Positions 35,608-46,140 of a stretch of 64,000 nt of DNA are shown piece after piece. The number at the start of each line of letters is the position of its first letter. Within the stretch, counting starts at the first letter, position 1. The notes beneath the pieces were generated by a model that saw only the letters and a list, made by a program, of their open reading frames with translations, searched no databases and had not been told where the DNA came from. The DNA is taken from positions 15,115,462 to 15,179,461 of the forward strand of contig OX352763.1 of the NCBI GenBank assembly GCA_947095585.1. The letters are read 5' to 3'. This stretch comes from Nephrocerus scutellatus (Eukaryota > Arthropoda > Insecta > Diptera > Pipunculidae). The position numbers and the translations under genes are program-made.

Positions 35608-35965
35608 ACCAGCGAAGAGCTACAAAGGCCTTTGCGTTGTTCTGAAAAAGAATTGAACCAAATACAGACCTATCGGAATTAAAAGAAGCTATTGAAGCAG
35701 AAGGATTCAAAACAAATTCAGTGTACAACATTTTAAATAAAAATAAAGCCGCACAACGAATGTACCGGATCGAGCTAGACAGGATTTACATATGTACAAT
35801 GTACATTAAAAAAGGAGTAACTAATCCTATTTACAGCCTTATATTTCTTTTACATCATAAAATTACGGTAGAGGAACCACACAAAAGGACAGGTACTCCA
35901 CAATGTTTAAACTGTTTGGCCATACTAAAGCATACTGCACTTTATTATCTTCCTGATGATTCGAA
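35608..35965 (+). mobile_element. Jockey-type ORF1 (Gag-like) fragment with zinc knuckle
   Basis: Plus strand: RIEPNTDLSELKEAIEAEGF near 35650-35710, VYNILNKNKAAQR, IELDR, NPIYSLIFLLHHKITVEEP near 35825-35882, and RTGTPQCLNCL. After a deletion of a few bases the other frame continues FGHTKAYCTLLS near 35917-35953. Together these give the PQC-x2-C ... GHT-x3-C knuckle of ORF1 nucleic-acid-binding proteins in Jockey elements. The 124-codon ORF at 35721-36095 crosses this region but leaves the true frame at the knuckle. No RT follows. Confidence 0.75.
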
Positions 35966-37774
35966 AGTCACTTCTTCTTCTTCTTCTCTGCCAACAATAC
36001 TTTCCGCTCTAGATGTGAAAACATTTTTCACAACCTTCCAATATTCTTGGCTGGTTTTCGGCAGTGAGCTGCTGATTGCGTCCACTCCTAGATAAAAATT
36101 ATCCCTTAGTTGTTGGCGTACTGAGGGTATTTTTAGCTAATCGATGTTATACCAATGCATTCTGGTGGTATTGTGGAGTATCTGAGCAGATATAGTATGT
36201 AACTGGACAGTAAGTACAATAAGGTGATGATCTCGTGCCAACCTCATTTCGGCTCTTCGTCTGTTTCGCACGTAAAAACGACAAATTCTTATTACTTAAA
36301 TTCTATTTTTATGGACCTAAGAATTGTTGGGCATGATATTTGTGCATTTGAATAGTAATGTCAAAGCTAAAAGTCTGTTTTTTTTTTAATAAATTTACGA
36401 AATGCATATTTGATGGCCGAGCAAATTGATCGAAATGATTCTCATACTACTCCCCCATCTGGTAAAGAAGATTCAGTATTATTCCTTGCTTCTGCCTTTC
36501 GACACATTCGAATTTCCAACTTGATACGACAAATGCGAGCTTCTTCGTCTAACCTTGATAACGTACAGAAACGTTTAAGCGTTAGCACCCACTAACCTCA
36601 GGCTGGTCGACTGACTTTAAATATCGTTTTTAATATACATCCGGAGCATTTTTTCTAACTTGAAATCATATAAAACTGCAAGTAGATTCCCTACTTTCCT
36701 TGAGATTTGATGAACTCATAAGGGATAATGCAGCATTTTCAGATTTCATTTCATTTTCTCATTCCTGTACGCAGAATATTCGTCAACACAACACACACAT
36801 TGCATCTTGGAATGCCTTTGGCGAGTTCAACGATAACGATTTTTGCAAACAAAAGGTCGCCGCCATTTTTTCGCTTGACATAATCTCGGAAAACCACGTC
36901 AGAACTGTGTCCTGGAGATGTGAAAAGTGTGAACGCAAATATGATGTACGTAACCTTGTCCGTTGCTGGTGCACTGTATTTTGCGGTGGAATGCTCCTGA
37001 GTGGTTTGGTCCTGCATATAAGAGTACAACCCTAGCGATTTCCTAGTACCAAGCGGAAAGTTATTTAATCATGCTCAAGTGGAACGAACGCACGACATGA
37101 ACAATAACCATGACGGCATAAGAGCACGTTTGCAAGTTGCAGCCATGCAGCAGGTGCACGTTCGCAGGGAATTTGTAAACAAAGGAAAGCACCAAATTGA
37201 GTCGAGATAGCTATAAATATTATTTATATATATGTATATGGATGTACTCGCGATACATAGCATAGCAATAAAAGCTTTCTCTGTTCCATTGCTGCCTTTT
37301 TTAATGAAATTTCTAATCCTGTTGGTTATTGGCTTTGTAAGCTAACATGACGATGTTAGTTTTTTAGCCATACATTCTGTTAGAACTTTCTGCGGAAGTC
37401 AACTAAAAAAATTGCCTGTGTACAAAGTACACGTGTCAGAAGTGAAATTTCTTTTGCAATATAAACTTTAAATCTTAGCGATTTGTAATTATATAGTAAA
37501 GGGTACGATGGCAGAGAGAGACAGGGAGTGTGTGTGAGAGAGAGAAATAAAATGAGAAAACTATTTTAAAATGCTCGTACTTAACGTATTTACTTGATTT
37601 AAGGATATTACTCAAGAAGATATTGCTCAAGAAGAGCAGCACCTCCGCGGCTATATGCAAGTAGTCTGGTGATTTAAAAAGAGAATAATGACCTCAAGCT
37701 TAATAAATTTATGTTTGATAAAATATTCGTGCAGTGTTATGTGCCAATACGTTAATACGCGCAGGCATTAAGAT
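35966..37774. other. No recognisable gene
   Basis: A (CTT)n tract follows the ORF1 fragment at about 35969-35985. ORFs at 36410-36595 and 36700-37035 have no motif I recognise. AG-rich simple sequence near 37510-37550. Confidence 0.5.
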
Positions 37775-38158
37775 CCCTAAATGAGGGTAAAAGAACTACA
37801 AGACCTCCAAAAGACCACCAACAGACCCCCCAAAAAGCCCTAAAAGATCTCTAAAAGACACATAAAAGACCATCAAAAGATGCCCAAGAGACCCCAAAAA
37901 ATCCTTCAAACGACTACCAACAGACCCCCAAAAGACCACAAAAAACCCCAAAAGACGCCAAAATGATCTCCAAAAGAACCTAAAAGGACCTACAAAAAAG
38001 TCTCAAAAGACTCCTCGAAAGACCACCAAAAACCCAAAGAACTTCCCAAAGAGCCCAGAAAACAACCCCAAAAGACCTCCCAAAACCTTCAAAAGACCCA
38101 GAAAATACCCCAAAAAGACCATCAAAAGACGCCCAAGAGACCCCATAAAGATGCTTGT
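37775..38158. repeat. T-poor tandem array of CCAAAAGAC-type units (~12 bp)
   Basis: More than 25 variants of AAAAGACC(N)CCA follow one another for about 380 bp, with very few T on this strand. A longer block, AAAAGACCATCAAAAGA followed by a GCCCAAGAGACCCCA run, appears near 37863 and 38115, so a higher-order unit of about 250 bp exists. The Ser/Phe/Gly-rich ORF on the other strand is a by-product. Confidence 0.88.
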
Positions 38159-38159
38159 T

Positions 38160-38455
38160 GACTGTTGACTGAGCGATGCCGTTCTGCTGACTGTGCGATG
38201 CCTTGAATGATTTGCTGACTAAGCTTGGATTGGGCGGTGCGCTGGTGAGCGACTGGATGATGCGAAGGTTGAATGGTTTGTTAAATAAGGTGTACACGCA
38301 AGTCTAATGGGCGTTAATTGAGCGAGGCGTAGATCGGGTGGTGTGCTGACTGAGCGATGCCCGAGCTGTCTGCATCGCTCGATGCTTTGAGTAATCTGCG
38401 GACTGAGCGATTTCTTGAGTGATATGCTGACTGAGCGGAGCCTTAGTCATCTTCT
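38160..38455. repeat. Degenerate minisatellite of GCTGACTGAGCGATGCC-like units
   Basis: The phrase GCTGACTGAGCGATG or close variants recurs about eight times between 38160 and 38450 with uneven spacing of 25-60 bp. It adjoins the CCAAAAGAC array on one side and repeat-family copy B on the other. Confidence 0.75.
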
Positions 38456-38479
38456 GAATGTGTGAATGCAGTGAATGCG

Positions 38480-38998
38480 AAGAATGAAGTCGATATCGGT
38501 ATGCTGATATGTATCAACATAGCAACTCGCAGGGCAGCCTAACAGCGAAGCTACGTTATACGATGGCGAGGAGAGCAGCGAATACGCAGATGACATCGAC
38601 AGTGGTATGCTGATGTGTTTTGTATCTATCACCTAGCGACAGCGACGCTACGTGATACGACGGCGACATCAGCATCGAATGTACATAAGTAGTGACGTCG
38701 GCAGAGAAATTTTATGCAACATACTTGGTTATCTGTATGACTTACCCTGACATGATCTAGACAGGAAAAAAGAGACCGTTCGCCTGTGTCCTTTTATTAC
38801 ATTTCAATGCATGACAAAAAGTCCTGGTCTGCTCTTTGTACGTGGCATCGCCGGTATGGTGGCGTGATATTATGTTGTTTGCCATCGTGTGACTTTATTT
38901 TTCTCTGTTCTCTGCATTGGCACAGGGTGCATCCAAGGTTTATTTTTAAAAAAATAGTGTGTTTTTGTGTGGACGAAATTTGTTACTAACAGGACGGA
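38480..38998 (-). mobile_element. Unclassified repetitive element, copy B (106-bp tandem units plus promoter-like end)
   Basis: Homologous to 14876-15640. GGTATGCTGAT recurs at 38498 and 38604 (106-bp spacing), inside units that also share CAGCGAAGCTACGTTATACGA with copy A. The end module on the minus strand starts TGTTAGTAACAAATTTCG near 38998, contains ATCACGCCACCATACCGGC and AATAAAAGGACACAGGCGA, and reaches TGTCTAGATCATGTCAGGGT followed by AAGTC: the same splice-donor-like junction as in copy A. Promoter-like spacing is conserved between two diverged copies. No coding region is visible. Confidence 0.6.
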
Positions 38999-39004
38999 TC
39001 AGAA

Positions 39005-39385
39005 GCTATTAACTTAGCATTTACAAATCTATTGGACCAGACAGTATTCCCGAAACAGTTTTAAAGATATGTTCGTCAACGCTGCCATTTCCATTGCGTA
39101 AACTTTTTCATTTCTCCTATTCTTCTGGAGTCTTCGCAAAGATTTGGAAAACAGCCGGTACCAAGAAAAGGCGAACCGTCATCTCTTTCCTCGTACTATA
39201 GATCGCTAACAGCCACAGTTTCCAAGTTCATGTCGTTGCTAAATAATCGTTCGCTTATGAAATACCTTGACTCATGCAAAATGCTTAGCGACCGGCAGAA
39301 TGGTTTTGGAAGGCAACGTTTCACTAATAATCTCATCTCATCGCTACCGGACCAAGTTGACTGCCTATTTTTGGCATAAGTTGGA
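39005..39385 (+). mobile_element. BS/CR1-like RT fragment, N-terminal RT region
   Basis: Plus strand: EAINLAF, then a frame change to SIGPDSIPETVLKICSS near 39025-39075, LPFPLRKLFHFSYSSGVF near 39082-39136, KKGEPSSLSSYYRSLT near 39165-39205, KFMSLLNNRSLMKYLDSCK and MLSDRQNGFGRQRFTNNLIS near 39280-39340. This is the first third of the RT domain, colinear with the 59270-59890 fragment in its overlap. Frameshifts separate the segments. Confidence 0.83.
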
Positions 39386-41609
39386 AGACAATGAAATGTT
39401 GAAATTGAATTGGAAATCATGAACTGGTGAACCTTATTGAAAAACTTAATACGGGTAACAGAATAACGTCCCAATGGACTGACTTGATTTTCTCATGTTT
39501 GCTGCAGACTTTTAATTTCTTTGCTAGAGTTCTCCCTGATTGTTAAAAAGAGCGTCAACAAATGCAAACCTGATTCTGTTAGCTAAAAGTTTTGTTTTAT
39601 TGTCTCCGCGTCACTTCAGTGCCTTGCTCCACCACATTCGTTTTTAATTAAATGTAAAAGAATTTGTCACAATCGTAAACAACATTTACCCACCTTAAAT
39701 GGAATGTAGATGACGACGTGTCGGTATGTTTCCTACCAACACCTTTCGTTTACATCATGATACCCATATTCCAACCCTCGGATGAATCTGGTTGTTCTGA
39801 AAACAAAAACACAGAAGGAAATTTGCTCTTTGCAAGGACTGCGCACGAAACAATTCTCTTATTTTCATTTTGGTAATACTAACGGAAGGGAGTTGGTTGA
39901 ATCAATGGGCGGTGGATGGAGAGGCGGATAACGACCATCACTACCATTTTTAGTGTGCGCCATTTGAACACCCAAATAACTTGGAGCGACGAACGTGTGG
40001 AACATGCATTAGGCATTAGGGCTGGGTAACATTTACGAGGTAGTCCTAACGGCGTGACGGAAGCGGAAGTAGCTTTCGGATGCAAGTGTGTTTTTTAGTT
40101 AAAATGCGACGTAGCGCTGCGCGTGCACGAAGGAATAAGAATAAACGTTTTGAATAATTAAAAGGTAATTAGCTTCACTAAGGAGTTCGTTGTTGTTGTT
40201 GCAATGTACACCATCGTTTCGAGCTATGTTGAAACAAGGACTTCACTTTATAGCATTTTGTTGTGGGATCTGCATCACACTGGTCTGTTCTCTGACTCTA
40301 TTCATTTCTGCCCTTTGGACGACTTTCCGGCGGCCTTCGTCCCGTCCATTTGGATGCGATATGTTTCCTTCCATGGTGTGCATTCCCCTATCATGGAGTA
40401 AAGTCAAAGTTCATTTTTTGTCGGTGAATACACAATTAATAGGAAACCATCGTCGTCCTCGTCGTGAGGCGAGGCTGTTTCTCAAACGTAATAATTCTGT
40501 GGATTTTCTTCCTTTCTGCATTCTGTTGCAACTTCAGCTAATATTGTGCAGGGTCATTTTTCGGTGTAATGGCCAACATTTGTAGTTTGTCATTTTGGCC
40601 CAGCCACATGGTTCGCAGTACCGAGTGCAGATGTATGCGGTTTAATTAATTTCGTTGCCAATTAATAAACTGGCGCAAATGCTATGCGGTCGGTCTAAGG
40701 CGCGCCGACAAAAGTCACCACAGAGCATACCGTAGCTATGCGATTTCCCTGCAAGTTTTTCATCTGGAGTTGCATACAAAAGGACTGTCTAATAAACAGT
40801 GGTAACACTAGAATTCATTGAACATTGGTGGCTTATATTTCATTGGATTACAACCATTCACACTCGGGAGTCTTACTTAACTTTGTAAGTTGTGGATTAG
40901 AAAATGTTTTGAAAAAGTTCCTGGACCAGTCATGATGATCATATAAAAGATAAGTTGACTAACTTCATGAAACTACTGGATAATTTTAATAATTTGTAAG
41001 TCCAATGCAGAGTGAATGAATTAAAAACTGTTATGTGCAGTTCTTTAGGAAATGTATAAGGAGTGAATATTGCAGAGGAAAACTTTGAAAGGTAATCTGA
41101 AAGGGTTATAAATTATTTAAAAAGTTACCTAATTCCTTAAAATAAACGAAGCTAGATGCTTCGCCAATTCGTACATCGTATAAGTATCAATTTGTGGAAA
41201 ACCTTCAAACTGTAAGTATTTCTAATTAGCGGTAGCACATGCCACGAAGAGACAACCGGCAAAGTTTCCAGCAAAACATTTGAAAAAAGAATATGTTTGG
41301 CTGACTTTCATTGATAGTTGGTAAAAAAGTTGCCGAAAACAAAGCCAATCAAAAAAGAGGATGCGTAGCCGGTGGCCCGCGTGTTAGAAAACAAATTGAA
41401 GAAGATAGGATTGGTGTATATTGTAATACGTTAGTTTGTATTAAAGATCTTGCGATTTACGCGACATCTACATTATATGTATTAGAAAATTGCTGATGCA
41501 GCAGTTGGTGTATAGGCTTGACTAGGGATAGGCTTTGATGCGGATGTAAGATCATATCCACACTGCATAGCGGTTGGTGTATATGATAAGAAATTAGTAT
41601 AAATAACTT
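39386..41609. other. No recognisable gene
   Basis: The 131-codon ORF at 40190-40585 overlaps another open frame and has no known motif. A 16-bp phrase like GGTTGGTGTATA repeats near 41505 and 41570. Confidence 0.5.
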
Positions 41610-42160
41610 ATCTACTACCTCACTACACCTCACTACACTCTTTCGCTGACGACAGCACTCTCAGCTTCTAAGTTTGAGGAACGTCCCTCCACTTCTCATG
41701 TGGAACTCAAACAACTTCGTATGTTAAGCACGTTAAATTCTGACCTAGACAGAATAATAAAATAGGGAAAAAACAATCGAGTAGAATTTAACGCTTCCAA
41801 AACCCAATGCTGTCTCCTGTCGTCTAAGCGAATCCCAAATCCCATGCCATCATCCATGAATTGCACTTGCATCGAGGAAACTGAAAATCTCGCAATTCTC
41901 GGTATGTGCGTTAACGACAAGCTTCGTTGGAATGATCACATATTTACCGTCGCCAAAAATGCTGCGAAATGTCTAGGTTTTCTAACCCGATGCAAGAAAT
42001 ATTTTACTCCCTCTGATCTGGCTACTATCTACAAGGCTTTTATTCGCCCTAAACTTGAGTACAGTTGTCATATTTGGTCTGGTGCGCCTAAAACCACCAT
42101 GCTGGGCCCTCCCAATGATATCGATGTCGTTAGCGTGAACAGACCTGTACCTCAAATTGA
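41610..42160 (+). mobile_element. BS/CR1-like RT fragment, well preserved
   Basis: Plus strand: LHSFADDSTLSAS near 41634-41675 with the FADD catalytic box intact, MLSTLNSDLDRIIK, NRVEFNASKTQCCLLSSKR near 41778-41835, then in the 129-codon open frame (41844-42233) EETENLAILGMCVNDKLRWN, HIFTVAKNAAKCLGFLTRCK, YFTPSDLATIYKAFIRPKLE and CHIWSGAPKTT. Similarity ends near 42100. This is the least decayed BS-like piece here. The 5' RT and all of the endonuclease are absent. Confidence 0.88.
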
Positions 42161-45009
42161 GCCAATGTTTCTAATCACTGCACCACCGATACTGATAACA
42201 TCATCGTCATTCATCAGCCATACTTTCGTCTGACCAAACTTTTCAGATATCATTTTCTTTCCACTCTGCTCCTGTGGTTCTAAGAGCAGGCGAGCCGGTG
42301 TTTATCGCGAAGCTTTGTGATTTTGAAGTTTAAAATATCAGCAGTCAAAAGTCAAAAGAAAAAGGAGCAAGAAAAGTGCGCTATAGAAGATACTGAGACT
42401 TACTACTCCAGAAATGAGGCTTGGAAGTTTCCCAAATGGAAAAAAGAAACGAAACTCGAAAGGTTTAATTTAAGGTGAACGTATTGGGAATTCTATTTGA
42501 GACACTGCATTGAGCGAGAATCCTTATAAGAAGAAAGCATTAAATTGTTCTTTTTTCATTATTCATGCCTACCAAAACTGCTATAGCTATATTTTCTCGG
42601 CATCAGAATCTATATTAGTATCTGTAACAAAGGACAAATGAACAAAAATAAAATATATCACCAATTGAAACACCACGACATTCAGTGTTAATTGTGCAGC
42701 CATTATTTTATTTTATTTTATCATCCCGTGAGCTGCAAAATTTGCACCAAACAGGCAGTTGACATTGTTGGCCATCCAACAAGCTACAAGCTAGCTACCC
42801 AGAAACATATCGATTTTGGCAAAACAGTGTGTGTTGTATATGCGACCGTCTGTTGCACGTGTGAAAAATCTCGAAAAGCGAAGCCCTAGTGGCCGGCAAC
42901 AAATCGTGTCCTCAAGTACAAAAACTCGACAACACTTCCAGCGTTCTCACTCGGTAAACACACAGAGAAAGTGGCTCTGTGCCTGCGACTGGGACACTGA
43001 AATATAAAAGCAATACGGCTTAAAGGATATGCGTACATAAATCAAATACGATATTTGCTGGAAATCTAGGCACTGTGTAGCGAGCAACTTAGGCTATATG
43101 GAGGCCATGACAATATACAGGAACTACTATACCGTTGCGTTGTTCCTAAAAAGGACATTCGCGTTTGTAATTATGGGTGCGATACGTAATTTATGTTTGC
43201 ACGAATGCAGTTCTGATGCAGGACGATATGTTTCCTCAACTCGGAGCACTTACTGCGGTGCATTGTTTTGGCTGTTAGATAGATTTCACAATGTATCAAA
43301 ACCATCCGCAATATTCATGGCCTCATGCCGTTTACACTGTGAATCAATACACCCCTACAGTAAGGAAATGTATCAGCCATTAATTGTTGGTGTTTTTTCT
43401 CTCTTCTTTCTGGTAAAATTTTTATACGAAAAGGATTTTTCCAAGCGTAGGATATTTTCGTGCGTTCCAGGTGTCATGTAGTGTGCATTGTCATAATTAT
43501 AAAGGCACTCTTACGTGGTTAGGAGAAAAAATAGCAACATCTAAAATAAAAAAATAGTGGGAATAATCGAGCAAATTGTAACCATATTCCTTGTTTGCTG
43601 CAAGGGAATCGCCAGAGCAAAACTGGATGTGTGGATATGTAAATTTGCTTGTTTTTTTTTACAGCGCACAGCACATCCTCGCACTCATTTCGTTGCGTGA
43701 CTTATGAGTATGTGATGTTAACCTGAACCCGAAAGGATACAACTAGTACATGAGTACCAGTTTGAACCACTCGCGTGGCAACAATAACTCATAACTGATA
43801 ACCGGCGGTAGGGATTTGCGAGACACTGCATGTTATGGCTCACTTCAAAGGAATATTTTAATGCAGCTTTGTCGCAGAACGTGCAAAACGATGACAGGCC
43901 ATCCTGGTCCAATGTAATTAGCGTTAACTGCTGTGAGATTATAATATTTGCTTCGAACAAATTTGCTGCTCTACGTTTATGTTCTACGACTTTACTCTTC
44001 GACGTTTATGATTATGAGAAAGTTTAAATTATCGATTGGTTGCAACAACAACAAATATACGGTTATGCGGTTGTTTAGCGTACTGCAAAGTTATTGCTAT
44101 GCGGCATGAGAAATTGTTTGGAGCTATTAACTTTTCTGATTGCTTTTTGGCCATCAGAACGCACGTACGAGTACCCAATTGGGATTATGTATTCGATTGT
44201 TTTCAGCCAGCGAGAGAATTCTTTCCGCTGAAGAAGTCGCGCATAACACGCGCATTCGCTATCGAAGCAAAGTTCATTCGGGAAATGGAAATGTTCACGT
44301 GAAACGCATTAGCCACACAGATATCTTGTTAAGTACTTTTGGAACCGGTATCAGGAAAGCAATAACTACTCGTATAATATTTAGATCCAATTCTAATAAC
44401 TTGAGAGAAAATATATTCACGTAGATAGGTATTGGGGTTATTGTTGCCAGCTGGACAAAATCATACATATACATACATGAATTGTTCAGTTTCCTGGAAA
44501 TGTTCGTGTTTTGAGTCATTTATTCTTCCGATTCCATACCAAGTAATTCCGCAGAAAACGAAATTTGTGCATTGCCTTGCTCACCAAATTCGCAGCCTCT
44601 TATTTCTTGCACTGGAAAAAAAGTTTCTGCTAACATAATGTCTTCCAGGTAACATTTTCATTCTGACTGTGACGGTGACTAACGTAGAGTTACATTAAGA
44701 CAAGTTTAAATGGCTTGCTTTTTATAATGCAAGTCGTAGAGCGGAGCTATGGAGAGGAAAAGCCAACATGATTCTAAGTATGCGTTATTAACTCTGGCAA
44801 GCGAGAACAAGTGATAAGTAAGAGTAATTCACTAAAAATTAAAAAAACTAAAAAAATTACAGCAAGAAATCATAGTTGAAAATTGAGAAAGTTTTTTAAG
44901 CCCGATAGAACTTGAAATTATATAAAATAACATAAAAATGTAGCTGCTAAATAATGTCTTATGTATGCAATAGATCAATATTTGGCAATTATTTTGAAAA
45001 TAGTTTCAG
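42161..45009. other. No recognisable gene
   Basis: Nearly 2.9 kb of unique sequence. ORFs of 60-127 codons (for example 43098-43481) have no recognised motif and no repeat structure. Confidence 0.5.
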
Positions 45010-45165
45010 CTACAGCAGCTATTCTGGACGAAGCGCATTCTTGACGTCCAATTTAGGACCACTTTTTTGAGCACTATTTGCAGTGTGTCACAAATAAAAC
45101 GAACAAAGTTGGCCTCCAAGGCGTCAATTGTTGCTGGCTTATCAGCATAAATCAAATACCTAAAA
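45010..45165 (-). pseudogene. Tc1/mariner transposase C-terminal scrap
   Basis: Minus strand reads YADKPATIDALEANFVRFIC near 45085-45145, then VVLNWTSRMRFVQNS near 45035-45080. This is the tail of a DDE transposase (the region after the last catalytic residue, usually ending RGGH). It abuts LOA sequence in the same orientation at about 45165. It is a different copy, and probably a different lineage, from the one at 655-1623. Confidence 0.7.
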
Positions 45166-45800
45166 GAGCTTCGCCTGGAAAACTCTCTCCATAGTCTTGA
45201 GCATAAATGATGTTAGACTTATAGGTCTGTATGATTTAGGCAGCTCACTAGGCCTAATGCCTGGCTTGGGGATAAATATCATATTTGCCTATCTCCAGGT
45301 GGTAGGAAAATGTACCCCCAATTGTAACTGGCTCTAAATAAAGTAATCAAACCCGGAAGGATAAGATCGATTGCTTTCTGTAGAAGCGCTGGAAAGATCC
45401 CATCACCGCCGTCAGCTTTAAAATTTACCCTTGTCCGGACTGAAGATTTTACCAAATAAACTATTTACCCTACTGGTAATAAAGACCCTTTGGTCAGCTG
45501 CGTTCAGGTATAGTGCACGGGAAGACGAACCTGGGAAATGAACCTGGAGTAGGGTTCTGATTGTATCTTCATGGTCCGTCGTGTAGGTGCCATCGGCCTT
45601 TTTTAGTAAACCTACATAATATGTCTGATCTTCAACTAATGCCTTACGGATTCGTGCCGCTACTGGCATTTCAACAACACTTTCGCAGCATTTCCTCCAT
45701 ATGACAAGTTTGGATCGTCTTAATTCGGAGTTATACTCCGTAAGGGCGAACCTATATTCGTTCCAACTCTTCGTGCGTTTAGCAGCTTTGCAATCAGAGA
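45166..45800 (-). mobile_element. LOA fragment spanning endonuclease-RT linker and RT start
   Basis: Minus strand: RTKSWNEYRFALTEYNSELR near 45722-45780, WRKCCESVVEMPVAARIRKA, YYVGLLKKADGTYTTDHEDT near 45565-45625, LLQVHFPGSSS near 45515-45550, an 83-codon open frame to 45418, then after a frame change a degraded RSYPSGFDYF, QLQLGVHFPTTWR near 45290-45330, MIFIPKPGIRPSELPKSYRP and SFMLKTMERVF near 45185-45280. The polymerase core is missing, replaced by mariner sequence. Confidence 0.85.
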
Positions 45801-45879
45801 AACAGTAAGTGAGTATTTAATAAGTTCAGAGACTAATCTGTGTTTTTATGACAATTGTCATTTTGGATATACAATATGG

Positions 45880-46140
45880 ACTACGGTCTACGCAAGCAAA
45901 GGAAATGTTGGGGAGCTATAACCCAAAGAGGTCCCGTCTGATATTGGGTCTAAGCAGAAGTAATGTAAGAATCATTACGGGTTTCCTAACAGGACATTAG
46001 AAACTGAAATGGCATCCAAAGAAATGAAAATTAGAAGAGAACGGCAGCTGCAGACTCTGTGGGGAACTGGAGAAGACCCCGTGGAATCTTCTCAACGAAT
46101 GCGGAGCAACGATCCGAAAGAGACGAAATCGCATGGGAGC
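45880..46140 (+). mobile_element. LOA C-terminal cysteine-motif fragment
   Basis: Plus strand: NPKRSRLILGLSRSNVRIIT near 45922-45985, GFLTGH, then ENGSCRLCGELEKTPWNLLN near 46040-46100 and ECGATIRKRRNRMGAPF. The C-x2-C ... E-C pattern is the zinc-knuckle-like end of LOA elements. Orientation is opposite to the LOA piece at 45166-45800, so they are separate insertions or an inversion. Confidence 0.8.

Noticed and set aside
36700..37035. Pair of opposing ORFs of 111 and 92 codons
   Set aside because: Open on both strands with no recognisable domain; chance in moderate-GC sequence is enough.
37980..38297. 105-codon minus-strand ORF rich in Phe, Gly and Ser
   Set aside because: Arises from the CCAAAAGAC tandem array read in reverse; no stop bias beyond the repeat composition.
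40190..40585. 131-codon ORF
   Set aside because: Overlapping alternative frame, no motif, no conserved context.
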